Shown: positions 25,050-33,465, counted from the stretch's first letter. The stretch: 64,000 bases of DNA from Streptosporangium pseudovulgare (GCF_014648055.1 NZ_BMQJ01000003.1:186001-250000); one strand, 5' to 3'. Numbers and translations: made by a program. The notes: generated by a model from the sequence alone, not told the origin.

Positions 25050-25985
25050 ATGACCACTGTGACCATGCGAGGCCCGCGGCGGGGGGACGACCCGGGACGG
25101 CGACGGAACGCGCGGCGGCGGCTCGCCGTACGGCGGAACGTCACCGCCTACGGGTTCCTCTGCGGAGCGCTGATCTGCTTCGCGTTCTTCTCCTGGTACC
25201 CCATGGTCCGGGAGGTCGTGCTCAGCTTCCAGCGGACCAACTTCGTCGACGCGCCCGTCTGGGTGGGACTGGAGAACTTCGTCACGGTCGTCCAGGACGC
25301 GGCCTTCGGGCCCGCCTGGAAGAACACCGTGGCGTTCACCGTGCTCGCGCTGGTCCTCGGCTACGGCGTCCCGTTCGTCGCCGCCCTGGTGCTCAACGAG
25401 CTGCGCCACGCCCGCGCCTACCTGAGGCTCGTCGTCTACCTCCCGGTGATGCTGCCCCCGGCCGTCGGCGTGCTGCTCTTCCAGTGGTTCTACGAGCCGG
25501 AGTCCGGCCTGTTCAACCAGGTGCTCGGCTTCCTGCACCTGCCGCCCCTCGACTGGCTGAACAGCACCGACACCGCGCTCGTCTCGCTCGTCATCGTCTC
25601 CACCTGGATGAACCTCGGCAGCGGCACGCTCATCTACCTCGCCGCGCTGCAGACCATCCCCGGCGAGCTGTACGAGGCGGCCGAACTCGACGGCGCCGGG
25701 CTCTTCCGGCGGATCCGGCACATCACGATCCCGCAGACCAAGCTGATCCTCCTGGTCATGCTCCTGCTGCAGATCGTCGCCACCATGCAGGTCTTCATCG
25801 AGCCCTACCTGCTCACCGGGGGCGGCCCGGAGAACTCCACGGTCAGCGTCGTCTACCTCATGTACCAGTACGCCTTCAACTTCGGGAACATCAACGGCGG
25901 CAACGCGCTCGGCGTGATGCTGATGATCGTTCTGATGGTCTTCTCCGCCGTCTACCTGCGCGTCTCGCGGGAGGACAAGAGCTGA
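25050..25985 (+). CDS. ABC sugar transporter permease (MalF-like)
   Basis: This 311-residue protein has six hydrophobic segments (first at F-L-C-G-A-L-I-C-F-A-F-F). The EAA-loop motif is visible as E-L-Y-E-A-A-E-L-D-G-A-G-L-F-R-R-I, where the ATPase docks. A V-Y-L-P-V-M-L-P-P-A motif is also typical. The gene follows the binding protein after a 167-bp GC-rich, hairpin-prone spacer that may set protein ratios. GGAGG sits 5 bp before the ATG. It overlaps the second permease gene by one base (TGATG), so the two are translationally coupled. Confidence 0.9.
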   Translation: MTTVTMRGPRRGDDPGRRRNARRRLAVRRNVTAYGFLCGALICFAFFSWYPMVREVVLSFQRTNFVDAPVWVGLENFVTVVQDAAFGPAWKNTVAFTVLALVLGYGVPFVAALVLNELRHARAYLRLVVYLPVMLPPAVGVLLFQWFYEPESGLFNQVLGFLHLPPLDWLNSTDTALVSLVIVSTWMNLGSGTLIYLAALQTIPGELYEAAELDGAGLFRRIRHITIPQTKLILLVMLLLQIVATMQVFIEPYLLTGGGPENSTVSVVYLMYQYAFNFGNINGGNALGVMLMIVLMVFSAVYLRVSREDKS

Positions 25986-26962
25986 TGCCGAACCTCGCCG
26001 ACCTCACGGCCGCCCCCGCCACCGCCTCGCCCGCTCCGCCCGAGTCCCGCCCGCCACGGCCGCGGCGACGGCCGCGGCGGATCGAGTCGGAGTTCCGCAC
26101 CGCCGTCTCCCCGCACCGGCTCAACTCGCCCGGGGGCCGGATCGTCTACTGGACCGTCCTCGTCGTGGTCGTGGTGGGCTTCACCGCCGCCTTCGTCTTC
26201 CCGCTGTACTGGATGGTCACCGGGGCGATGAAGTCCACCGAGGAACTGGTGCGGATCCCGCCGACGTTCCTGCCGTCGAAAGTCACGTTCGACGCCTACG
26301 CCGAGGCGTGGGAGCTGATGGACCTGGGCCGGCTGCTCGGCAACACCGCCCTGTACGCGGGCGGGGCCTGGCTGTTCACGCTGGCGGTCGACGTCACCGC
26401 CGCCTACGCCCTGTCCAAGCTGCGGCCGGTGCTCGGCAAGCTGATCCTGGCCATGATGCTGGCCACGCTGATGATCCCGCCGATGGTGATCATGCTGCCG
26501 GCCTACCTGACGGTCAAGGACCTGCCGCTCCTCGGCTGGGACCTGCTGAACACGCCGTGGGCGATCTGGCTGCCCGCGGCGGCCAACGGGTTCAACGTCT
26601 TCCTGCTCAAACGGTTCTTCGACTCGATCCCCCGCGAACTGCTGGAGGCGGCCGAGATCGACGGCGCCACGCCGGGGCGCATCCTGTGGTCGGTCGTCAT
26701 CCCGATCTCCCGCCCGATCCTGGGCGTGGTGTCCATCCTGACCGTGGTCAACGCCTGGCGCGACTTCGTCTGGCCGCTGCTGGTGCTGACCGACGACGAG
26801 AAGATGTCGGTCAGCGTCGGCATCGCCAACCTGTCGGCGCAGATGCCGCAGAACGTGCTCATCGCCTCGCTGGTGATGGCCAGCGTCCCGACCATCGTGG
26901 TCTTCCTCGTCTTCCAGCGCCACATCATGGCCGGCCTCACCGCCGGCGGCCTCAAGGGCTGA
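25985..26962 (+). CDS. ABC sugar transporter permease (MalG-like)
   Basis: This 325-residue partner permease has a Pro/Arg-rich N-terminal tail and about six membrane segments. The EAA loop E-L-L-E-A-A-E-I-D-G-A-T-P-G-R-I-L-W lies near residue 222. A C-terminal F-Q-R-H-I-M-A-G-L-T-A-G-G-L-K-G is the classical MalG ending. Start and stop overlap with the upstream permease (TGATG) shows coupling. With the lipoprotein it forms the membrane part of a type I importer, probably for maltose- or nigerose-type oligosaccharides given the glucanase and glucosidase around it. Its ATPase is not encoded here. Confidence 0.9.
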   Translation: MPNLADLTAAPATASPAPPESRPPRPRRRPRRIESEFRTAVSPHRLNSPGGRIVYWTVLVVVVVGFTAAFVFPLYWMVTGAMKSTEELVRIPPTFLPSKVTFDAYAEAWELMDLGRLLGNTALYAGGAWLFTLAVDVTAAYALSKLRPVLGKLILAMMLATLMIPPMVIMLPAYLTVKDLPLLGWDLLNTPWAIWLPAAANGFNVFLLKRFFDSIPRELLEAAEIDGATPGRILWSVVIPISRPILGVVSILTVVNAWRDFVWPLLVLTDDEKMSVSVGIANLSAQMPQNVLIASLVMASVPTIVVFLVFQRHIMAGLTAGGLKG

Positions 26963-27005
26963 CGCGGTGACCGGCGAATCCCTACCAGTGAGGAGTCACA
27001 GCAGC

Positions 27006-28538
27006 ATGCCGGAAACGTGGTGGCGGGGGGCCGCGATCTACCAGGTCTACCTGCGCAGTTTCGCCGACGGCAATGGTGACGGGACGGGAGACCTGGCGGG
27101 TCTGCGGGCCCGCCTGCCGTACCTCGCCGACCTCGGGGTGGACGCCGTCTGGCTCAACCCGTGGTACCCGTCGCCGATGGCCGACGGCGGGTACGACGTG
27201 GCCGACTACCGGGGCATCGAACCGGTCTTCGGCACGCTGGCCGAGGCCGAGAGGTTCATCGGCGAAGCCCACGGGCTGGGCATCAGGGTCATCATCGACG
27301 TGGTGCCCAACCACGGCTCCGACCGGAGCGCGTGGTTCCAGGAGGCGCTGGCCGCCGGGCCCGGCTCACCCGAACGGGAACGCTTCTGGTTCGCCGACGA
27401 GCCCGGCGACTGGCGGTCCATCTTCGGCGGGCCGGCCTGGACCCAGGTGCCGGACGGGCAGTGGTACCTCCACCTGTTCGCCCCCGAGCAGCCGGACTTC
27501 AACTGGACCAACCCCGAGGTGCGCGAGGAGTTCCGCGACGTGCTGCGCTTCTGGTTCGACCGGGGCGTGGACGGCATCCGCATCGACTCGGCCGCGGTGC
27601 TGGTGAAGGACTTCGACGGCGGCGACCCCGACGGCTACACCGACCTCGACGAGGTGCACGAGATCTACCGCGACTGGCGCCGCCTGGCCGACGGGTACGG
27701 CGACCGCATGCTGGTCGGCGAGGTGTGGTTCCCCGACCAGGAGCGCTTCGCCCGCTACCTGCGGCCCGACGAACTGCACACCGCCTTCAACTTCGACTTC
27801 CTGGCCTGCCCCTGGGAGCCCGCCGCGCTGCGCCGCTCGATCGAGCAGACCATCGCCACGCACGCCCCGCTCGGCGCGCCGCCCACCTGGGTGCTGTCCA
27901 ACCACGACGTGGCGCGCGTGGTGACCCGGTACGGCAGGGCCGACACGTCCTGGGACCACGGCGACCGCCGGGACGGCGCGCCGTCGGACCTGGGGCTCGG
28001 CGGACGCCGGGCCAGGGCCGCCGCGCTGCTGGCCATGGCGCTGCCGGGCGGCGTCTACGTCTACCAGGGCGAGGAGCTCGGCCTGCCCGAGGTCGACGAC
28101 ATCCCCGACGCCCTGCGTCAGGACCCCATGTGGACCCGTTCCGGCCACACCGTGCCGGGCCGGGACGGCTGCCGGGTGCCGCTGCCGTGGTCGGGGGAGA
28201 AGCCGCCGTTCGGCTTCGGCACGGGCGAGCCGTGGCTGCCCCAGCCGGAGGAGTGGCGCGCGCTCACCGTGGAGGCCCAGTCGGCCGACCCCGGCTCGAT
28301 GCTCACCCTCTACCGCGCCGCGCTGCGCATCCGCCGCGACCGGCTCGGCGACGGCACGCTCACCTGGATCGACCTGGGGTCCGGCGTGCTGGCCTTCACC
28401 CGCGAGTCGGGGCTCACCTGCGTGACCAACCTCGGCCCCGACCCCGTACGGCTTCCGCCGCACGGGTCGGTCCTGCTGGCCAGCGGCCCGCTCGACGGCG
28501 CTGTCCTCCCCGCGGACACCACCGCCTGGCTCGTCTGA
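27006..28538 (+). CDS. GH13 alpha-glucosidase, cytoplasmic
   Basis: This 510-residue GH13 enzyme has no signal peptide. The four conserved regions are visible: I-D-V-V-P-N-H; G-I-R-I-D-S with the nucleophile Asp; V-G-E-V-W-F with the acid/base Glu; S-N-H-D with the third Asp. The Q-V-Y-L-R-S-F-A-D opening and domain order fit alpha-glucosidases of the GH13_30-like group. It would hydrolyse imported glucose oligosaccharides to glucose. The ATG at 27006 has GGAG 10 bp upstream; a GTG at 26967 would add 13 residues and sit 4 bp after the permease. It is the last gene of the importer operon. Confidence 0.87.
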   Translation: MPETWWRGAAIYQVYLRSFADGNGDGTGDLAGLRARLPYLADLGVDAVWLNPWYPSPMADGGYDVADYRGIEPVFGTLAEAERFIGEAHGLGIRVIIDVVPNHGSDRSAWFQEALAAGPGSPERERFWFADEPGDWRSIFGGPAWTQVPDGQWYLHLFAPEQPDFNWTNPEVREEFRDVLRFWFDRGVDGIRIDSAAVLVKDFDGGDPDGYTDLDEVHEIYRDWRRLADGYGDRMLVGEVWFPDQERFARYLRPDELHTAFNFDFLACPWEPAALRRSIEQTIATHAPLGAPPTWVLSNHDVARVVTRYGRADTSWDHGDRRDGAPSDLGLGGRRARAAALLAMALPGGVYVYQGEELGLPEVDDIPDALRQDPMWTRSGHTVPGRDGCRVPLPWSGEKPPFGFGTGEPWLPQPEEWRALTVEAQSADPGSMLTLYRAALRIRRDRLGDGTLTWIDLGSGVLAFTRESGLTCVTNLGPDPVRLPPHGSVLLASGPLDGAVLPADTTAWLV

Positions 28539-28619
28539 AACCGCTCCTCCGGACCGCTCGCGGGGATGCCCTCCGGAAGCCGGGTCCGGAGGCCGACGGC
28601 CGGTGGCCGGAGCCGGGGG

Positions 28620-28653
28620 TCGGGGCCGGGGAGGGGTCGGGGCCGGGGAGGGG
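28620..28653. repeat. Tandem G-rich 17-bp repeat
   Basis: TCGGGGCCGGGGAGGGG occurs twice in tandem in the gap between the glucosidase gene and the convergent LiaF-like gene. The flanks (to about 28680) are also G-rich with runs of three to five Gs on the plus strand. It could form a G-quadruplex or act as an intergenic barrier. Confidence 0.55.
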
Positions 28654-28687
28654 AGCCGGCGGCCCGGGGAGGGCCGGCCGGTTCCGT

Positions 28688-29035
28688 TCAGGACGACCGG
28701 CCCACCCGGACGCCGCCGAACACCCCGTAGGCGCGGACGGTGACCACCGGGCCGTCGGGCGCCCCGGCGCCCTGCTCGACGCGGTGGCCGCCGAACAGGT
28801 GGAACCCCCCGACCTCGACGCGGACGCCCGCGGGGACGGTGAGCTTCACCCCGCCGGCGAAGGAGACCTTGGTCAGGGTGAACCGGCCGCCGGAGAAGGC
28901 GGCGCCGGTGAGGTCGAGGTCGGCTCCGCCGACGGCGGTGACGACGACCAGGTGCTCGGGCAGCCGCTGGGGGCCGCGCTGCTTGACGCCGCCGAGGAGG
29001 GAGATCTTCCAGGACTTCGGGGTGGTGTTCGTCAT
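28688..29035 (-). CDS. LiaF C-terminal-like small protein
   Basis: This 115-residue soluble protein begins M-T-N-T-T-P-K-S-W. The rest is beta-rich, with F-G-G and V-P-A-G-V-R-V-E-V-G-G-F-H-L-F-G-G-H-R-type repeats. This is the pattern of the LiaF C-terminal (cell-wall-active antibiotics response) domain. LiaF proteins normally have membrane segments and inhibit LiaRS-type signalling; here only the soluble part exists. A two-component and ABC module lies directly upstream on the same strand. The 48-bp element at 29064 begins 29 bp before this ATG, exactly as in front of the ABC ATPase, which supports this start over a GTG at 29044. Confidence 0.7.
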   Translation of the reverse strand: MTNTTPKSWKISLLGGVKQRGPQRLPEHLVVVTAVGGADLDLTGAAFSGGRFTLTKVSFAGGVKLTVPAGVRVEVGGFHLFGGHRVEQGAGAPDGPVVTVRAYGVFGGVRVGRSS

Positions 29036-29063
29036 GGTCACCACGCTACGAAGTCAGCGATCT

Positions 29064-29111
29064 CCTGATAAGTGCTGCGGATCGTGATCTCACCCAGGAC
29101 GGTCGTCACAG
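29064..29111. promoter_or_regulatory. 48-bp conserved promoter element, copy 1
   Basis: Compared with 32906-32953, 37 of 48 bases match, and the final 14 (GACGGTCGTCACAG) are identical. Both copies begin 29 bp upstream of a start codon in the same orientation. It is likely a shared promoter/operator for the response regulator encoded nearby. Confidence 0.65.
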
Positions 29112-29299
29112 ACCGGCCCCGGCCGTCCGGCCCGGGTCGCGTGAACGGTCTCCCGCGCGCCCGGGTCGCGTGAACGGTCTCCCGCGCGGCCGGGTCGCGT
29201 GGACCGGCCTCCCGCGCGCCCCGGCCGCGCGCCCCGGCCGCGCGGCCCGGTCTCCCGGGCGCGGGGTTCCGCGACCGGCTCGCGCCGTCCGGCCGGACG

Positions 29300-29905
29300 T
29301 CAGAGCCAGCCCTTGGAGACGGCGATGTCGATGGCCTCGGTCCTGGTCCGGGCCCCGAGCTTCTGGATCGCCGCCGACAGGTGGTTGCGGACGGTCCCCG
29401 GCGACAGGTGCAGGTCGCGGCCGATGTCGGCGATGGTGCCGTGGGCGCGGGCGGCGGCCAGGACGTCCTTCTCCCGCGGGGTGAGCGGGCTGGCGCCCTC
29501 GCTCAGCGCCGCCACGGCCAGCGCCGGGTCGACCACCTGGCCGCCCGCGGCGACCTTCCTGATGCCCGCGGCCAGCTCGGCGACGGGCGCGTCCTTGAGG
29601 AGGAAGCCGCGGGCCCCGGCGGCCATCGCCGCGTGCAGGTAACCCGGCCGGCCGAAGGTCGTCACGATCACGACCCTCGTCTCCGGCACGGCCGAGCGGA
29701 GCCTGCGGGCGGCCTCCAGCCCGTCCATGCCGGGCATCTCTATGTCGAGCAGCGCCACGTCGGGCCGGAGGCGTTCGCACGCGGCGACGACCTCGTCCCC
29801 GCGGGAGACGTCGCCGACCACCTCCAGGTCGGCCTCCAGACCCAGCAGGGCGGCCATCGCGCCGCGGAACATGGTCTGGTCCTCGGCGAGGAACACCCGG
29901 ATCAA
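29300..29905 (-). CDS. NarL/LuxR-type response regulator
   Basis: This 201-residue DNA-binding response regulator has a receiver with acidic pocket A-E-D, phospho-acceptor in L-L-D-I-E-M-P (near residue 54), V-I-V-T-T-F and K-D-A-P. The C-terminal LuxR helix-turn-helix reads L-T-P-R-E-K-D-V-L-A-A, I-A-D-I-G-R-D-L, S-P-G-T-V-R-N-H-L. It resembles DesR/LiaR. The start is a TTG at 29905 (no ATG/GTG fits), with GGAGGTGA just before it. That ribosome site is a copy of the end of the kinase gene (see the repeat at 29902-30034). It pairs with the kinase encoded upstream on this strand. Confidence 0.88.
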   Translation of the reverse strand: MIRVFLAEDQTMFRGAMAALLGLEADLEVVGDVSRGDEVVAACERLRPDVALLDIEMPGMDGLEAARRLRSAVPETRVVIVTTFGRPGYLHAAMAAGARGFLLKDAPVAELAAGIRKVAAGGQVVDPALAVAALSEGASPLTPREKDVLAAARAHGTIADIGRDLHLSPGTVRNHLSAAIQKLGARTRTEAIDIAVSKGWL

Positions 29906-30034
29906 CCCGTCACCTCCACTCGCGGCCGGAGCCGGACCGGCCCCACGCCTCCGTCCGCGGCCGGAACCGTCGACCGGCCACCTCCGCCCGCAGCCGGAAC
30001 CGGGATCAACCGGTCACCTCCACTCGCAGCCGGA
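29902..30034 (-). repeat. Four degenerate ~33-36-bp units between kinase and regulator genes
   Basis: On the minus strand the segment contains four imperfect repeats, each with a core like CGGCNGCGAGTGGAGGTGAC. The first copy is the end of the kinase gene including GGTTGATC at its stop. The last is the ribosome site and TTG start of the regulator gene, again GGTTGATC. The two outer copies are nearly identical; the middle ones are diverged. Confidence 0.7.
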
Positions 30035-31292
30035 AGCCGCCCCCGTCGCGCCTGCCCGCGGTCAGGGAACCGCCCAGGGCGCGGGCCCGCTCGCTCAGCC
30101 CGGCCAGGCCGTTGCCCGGCCGGCCGTCGCCGTCGCGGTCCCGTACGGCGCCGTCGTCGGCGACCTCGACCGCGATCCCGGCGGTGACCCCGGCGGCGTC
30201 CCCGGCGTCCCCGGTCACCGTGATCCAGCAGTTGGCGGCGCCGCTGTGCCGCAGCACGTTGGTGATGCCCTCCCGGACCGTCCAGGCCAGCAGGCCCTCG
30301 ACGGCCACCGGCAGGTCCCAGGAGTCCGGGCTGGACACCTCGCAGCGGATGCCGGCCGCCCGGGCGGCCTGGACCGCCGACGACAGCTCGGCCGCCAGCG
30401 TCGGCTGCCGGTAGCCGGTGACCGCCTGCCGTACCTCCGACAGGGCGCGGCGCACGATGGCGTCGATGTCCTTCAGCTCGCCGTCGGCGCGACCGGTGTC
30501 GATCGGCAGCAGGCGGCGGGCCAGCTCGGTCTTCACGGCCACCACCGACAGGCTGTGCCCGACCAGGTCGTGCAGGTCGCGGGCGATGCGGTTGCGCTCC
30601 TCGACGACCGCCAGCCGGGCCAGCTCCTGCTTGGTCTCCCGCAGCTCGGTCATCAGCTCCGAGGCGTGCCGGGCCTGGACGGTGAAGAAGCCGACGAGCG
30701 CGACGAACCCGCCCAGCACCAGGGCCAGCCCGGCGTCCCCGCCGCCGGCGAAGGCCAGCAGGCCCGCCGACAGCCCGAGCCCCACGACGTACGGCTGGGC
30801 CCGCCGCGAGGGCCCCCACCCGGCGGCGGTGCTGGCCCACGCGGCGGTCGCCGCCCACCAGGGACCGGCCACGAAGGCGAGCAGGAGCGGGATCGCGGCC
30901 AGCGCCGCGAACCGCGGCCACCACACCCTCGGCTCGGCGGCGGAGCGGACCGTCAGCCCCAGCAGGGACAGCGGCGCCCCGAGGGCGATCGCGGTGGCCG
31001 TCAGCCACGCCGGGGTGCCGGCGGCCACCTGGGCGGCCGAGGCCCAGACCGTGACGGCGACCATCAGCAGGAGCCGGGAGCGGTCCCGGGCCGACCACAG
31101 GCGGGTGATCCGGCCCTCGTCCTCGGCGTCCGGGAGCCCGTCCACACCCGAAGACCCGGCGGGCCGGGCCCGCCGGGTCCAGCCGGCCGTTCCTCCGGGC
31201 GCGGCTTCGGAGGCCGCCCCGGACGTCACCGCGGGCGCCGTCCCGGGCGCCGCCTCGGACGCCGCCCCGGGTGTCGTCTCCGGCGCGGTCAC
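30006..31292 (-). CDS. Sensor histidine kinase (DesK/LiaS-like)
   Basis: This 428-residue kinase starts at the GTG (31292) that overlaps the permease stop by four bases (GTGA). A low-complexity Ala/Pro/Thr tail is followed by about five to six membrane segments (residues about 70-200). A dimerisation helix E-R-N-R-I-A-R-D-L-H-D-L-V-G-H-S-L carries the phospho-His, as in HisKA_3 kinases. The ATP-binding part includes W-T-V-R-E-G-I-T-N-V-L-R-H-S and G-N-G-L-A-G-L-S-E-R. It partners the NarL-type regulator. Membrane sensing with a short external loop suggests it detects membrane or cell-wall stress, or the drug exported by the ABC genes next to it. Confidence 0.88.
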   Translation of the reverse strand: MTAPETTPGAASEAAPGTAPAVTSGAASEAAPGGTAGWTRRARPAGSSGVDGLPDAEDEGRITRLWSARDRSRLLLMVAVTVWASAAQVAAGTPAWLTATAIALGAPLSLLGLTVRSAAEPRVWWPRFAALAAIPLLLAFVAGPWWAATAAWASTAAGWGPSRRAQPYVVGLGLSAGLLAFAGGGDAGLALVLGGFVALVGFFTVQARHASELMTELRETKQELARLAVVEERNRIARDLHDLVGHSLSVVAVKTELARRLLPIDTGRADGELKDIDAIVRRALSEVRQAVTGYRQPTLAAELSSAVQAARAAGIRCEVSSPDSWDLPVAVEGLLAWTVREGITNVLRHSGAANCWITVTGDAGDAAGVTAGIAVEVADDGAVRDRDGDGRPGNGLAGLSERARALGGSLTAGRRDGGGFRLRVEVTG

Positions 31293-31981
31293 CCGTCCGA
31301 GCTCCAGCGCCGCCGCGCCAGCACCGCCGCGCCGGCCAGCGCGGTCCAGGCGGCCAGGACACCGGCCTGACCCAGGCCGGTGTCCCGGCCGTTCGCCGCG
31401 GCGCCGCCGTACAGCAGCAGGCTGTGGGACGGGGTGAGCTCGCGGACCCGCTGCCAGGCGCCGGGCAGGTCGCCCTGGCCGATCACGCCGCCGAGCGCGG
31501 CCAGGGCGAAGAAGACCACCACGATCCCGAGCTGGGCGGTCTTGCCGCGCAGGGTCAGCCCCAGGAACAGCCCCAGCAGGCAGAACGGCAGCGACCCGGC
31601 CAGCAGGACCCCGGCCAGCGCGGCCCACCGCGTGGGCGGCAGGTCGGTGCGGCCGACCAGGACGGCCGCCAGGCAGACGGCGAGGATGCCGGGCAGGGTC
31701 ATCACGACGCCGAGCACGACGCGCCCGGCGAGCCACCGGGCGCCGCTCAGCGGGGTGACCCGCAGCTGCCGCAGCCAGCCCTGGGCGCGGTCGTCGGCGA
31801 CCCCGCCGCCCGCGGCCATCAGCGCGCCGCCGGTCGCGGCGTAGACCGCCATCGCCACCAGGGCGGCGTCCGAGCCGCGCCCCCACATCAGGTAGAAACC
31901 CACCGGGACGGCCACCAGGAACACCAGGTACTTGACATTGCGCAGGGCGCGAACGAGTTCGAACCGCACGAGGGGCAACAT
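31289..31981 (-). CDS. ABC-2 type permease
   Basis: This 230-residue membrane protein with about six hydrophobic segments resembles ABC-2/DrrB-like exporter permeases: L-V-R-F-E-L-V-R-A-L-R-N opening, V-A-D-D-R-A-Q-G-W-L-R-Q-L-R-V-T-P-L-S in the conserved cytoplasmic loop, and a helical core. It overlaps the ATPase stop by one base (TAATG) and the kinase start by four bases, so the three genes form one operon. It likely exports a drug or lipid, or removes a stressor from the membrane. Confidence 0.87.
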   Translation of the reverse strand: MLPLVRFELVRALRNVKYLVFLVAVPVGFYLMWGRGSDAALVAMAVYAATGGALMAAGGGVADDRAQGWLRQLRVTPLSGARWLAGRVVLGVVMTLPGILAVCLAAVLVGRTDLPPTRWAALAGVLLAGSLPFCLLGLFLGLTLRGKTAQLGIVVVFFALAALGGVIGQGDLPGAWQRVRELTPSHSLLLYGGAAANGRDTGLGQAGVLAAWTALAGAAVLARRRWSSDG

Positions 31982-32877
31982 TACGCGGCCTTTCCGGAAG
32001 ACAGAAGGATCAGGGCTTCATCGAGACCGGCACCGGTCACCTCGAGGTCGCGCACCCCGCCGATCGCGGAGTAGAGGGCGCCCACGGTCCGGTCGGCGTC
32101 GTCGGTCCGCAGCTCCACCTGCCCGGCGCGGACGGTCACCTCCGTCACGCCCGGCAGGGCCAGCAGACGCTGCGGGTCGGGTTCGGCCAGCACGCAGCGG
32201 ACGATCCGCCCGCCCACCCGGGCCTTGACCGTCGCCGGGGCGGCGTCGGCGACCACCCGGCCGTGGCCGAGCACCACGACCCGGTCGGCGAACTGGTCGG
32301 CCTCCTCCAGGTAGTGGGTGGCGAACACGACCGTCGTGCCCTCGGCCTCCCGGCAGGCGCGGACCGCGTCCCAGAACTCGCGGCGGGCCTCGACGTCCAT
32401 CGCCACGGTCGGCTCGTCGAGGAACAGCAGCTCCGGCCGTCCCGCGACCGCGATCGCGAAACGGACCCGCTGGGCCTGCCCGCCCGACAGCGCGGTCGCC
32501 TGCCGCCCGGCCAGCTCGGTCAGCCCGGCCAGTTCGAGGACCTCGCCGACCTTCCGGCGCCCGCCGTACAGCCCGCAGGCCAGCCGGACGATGTCGCGGA
32601 CCGAGGCGCCGTCGGGCAGCCCGCCGCTCTGCAGCATCGCGCCGACCCGGCCCCGGGCGACCGCCTTGGCCGGGGAGCCGCCCAGGACGCCGACCCGCCC
32701 GCCGTCCGGGCGGACCAGCCCGAGCATCAGCGCCACCGCCGTGGACTTGCCCGCCCCGTTGTGGCCCAGCAGGGAGACCGTCTCCCCGCGCGCCACCGTG
32801 AAACCCGCCGCGTCAAGCGCCCGGACCTGGCCGTAGCGCTTGCTCACCTCGTGGAACTCGACCGCCGCTCTCTCCAT
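31981..32877 (-). CDS. ABC transporter ATP-binding protein
   Basis: This 298-residue ATPase has Walker A G-H-N-G-A-G-K-S-T (near residue 38), Q-loop M-L-Q-S-G-G, signature L-S-G-G-Q-A-Q-R-V, Walker B L-L-F-L-D-E-P and the switch His in F-A-T-H-Y. The C-terminal extension resembles DrrA/CcmA-type drug exporters. It is the first gene of the ATPase-permease-kinase-regulator operon. Its upstream region carries copy 2 of the 48-bp element, so the response regulator may control the operon itself. The start at 32877 is supported by the same 29-bp spacing seen before the LiaF-like gene. Confidence 0.9.
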   Translation of the reverse strand: MERAAVEFHEVSKRYGQVRALDAAGFTVARGETVSLLGHNGAGKSTAVALMLGLVRPDGGRVGVLGGSPAKAVARGRVGAMLQSGGLPDGASVRDIVRLACGLYGGRRKVGEVLELAGLTELAGRQATALSGGQAQRVRFAIAVAGRPELLFLDEPTVAMDVEARREFWDAVRACREAEGTTVVFATHYLEEADQFADRVVVLGHGRVVADAAPATVKARVGGRIVRCVLAEPDPQRLLALPGVTEVTVRAGQVELRTDDADRTVGALYSAIGGVRDLEVTGAGLDEALILLSSGKAA

Positions 32878-32905
32878 GACGCCAACCCTAGGAATCGGCG
32901 TTTTC

Positions 32906-32953
32906 CCAGGTAAGTGGCGGTCATCGTGACTTCACCCCTGACGGTCGTCACAG
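32906..32953. promoter_or_regulatory. 48-bp conserved promoter element, copy 2
   Basis: This is the second copy of the element at 29064, 29 bp before the ABC ATPase start. It overlaps the last ~22 bases of the Nudix gene, so the promoter is embedded in that coding sequence. The exactly shared part is GACGGTCGTCACAG at its distal end. Confidence 0.65.
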
Positions 32954-33393
32954 GCGCCGGGCGCCGGGCGCCCGGGGGCCGCCCAGGCGGTGAAGAGCGC
33001 GAGGCTCTCGGGGAGCTGGGAGTGCGGCCGGTCCGGAAGCCGGCCGGGTGCGAACCAGCCCAGCTCGTCGAACTTGTGGGGCTCCCCGATGGCGACCTCG
33101 GCCGGGTCCACCCGGACCGCGAAGACCACCGCCACCCAGTGCGAGGAGACCGGGTCCCCGCGCAGGACGTTCCGGACGCCGATCGTCTCGATCTCCAGGG
33201 CCGCCGCCGAGTACTCCTCGCGGACCTCGCGGGCGACGGCCGCCTCGAACGTCTCGCCGTACTCCAGCGCCCCGGCGCCGCAGTCCCAGGCGCCGGGCTC
33301 GTCCCGCGCCCCGGCGCCACGCCGGGCCAGCAGCACCCGGCCGGCGCCGTCGTGGCAGACGAACACGCACGATACGGAGGGCTTCGATGTCAT
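32932..33393 (-). CDS. Nudix hydrolase
   Basis: This 153-residue Nudix protein has the box G-A-L-E-Y-G-E-T-F-E-A-A-V-A-R-E-V-R-E-E-Y near residue 43, matching GX5EX7REUXEEXGU with Tyr in place of Gly/Ala at the end. Early A-R-R-G and W-D-C-G-A-G are typical of MutT-like enzymes. It probably hydrolyses a (modified) nucleoside triphosphate or diphosphate-linked compound. Its C-terminal codons coincide with the promoter element of the ABC operon. The preceding gene (HAD phosphatase, 73 bp upstream) reads the same way. Confidence 0.86.
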   Translation of the reverse strand: MTSKPSVSCVFVCHDGAGRVLLARRGAGARDEPGAWDCGAGALEYGETFEAAVAREVREEYSAAALEIETIGVRNVLRGDPVSSHWVAVVFAVRVDPAEVAIGEPHKFDELGWFAPGRLPDRPHSQLPESLALFTAWAAPGRPAPGACDDRQG

Positions 33394-33465
33394 GTCTCCC
33401 CGTTTCCCGGTCTTCAGGCGGAGGCCCGGCCGATGCGGCGCGGTGGCGGCGGGCGGCAGCAGGCG

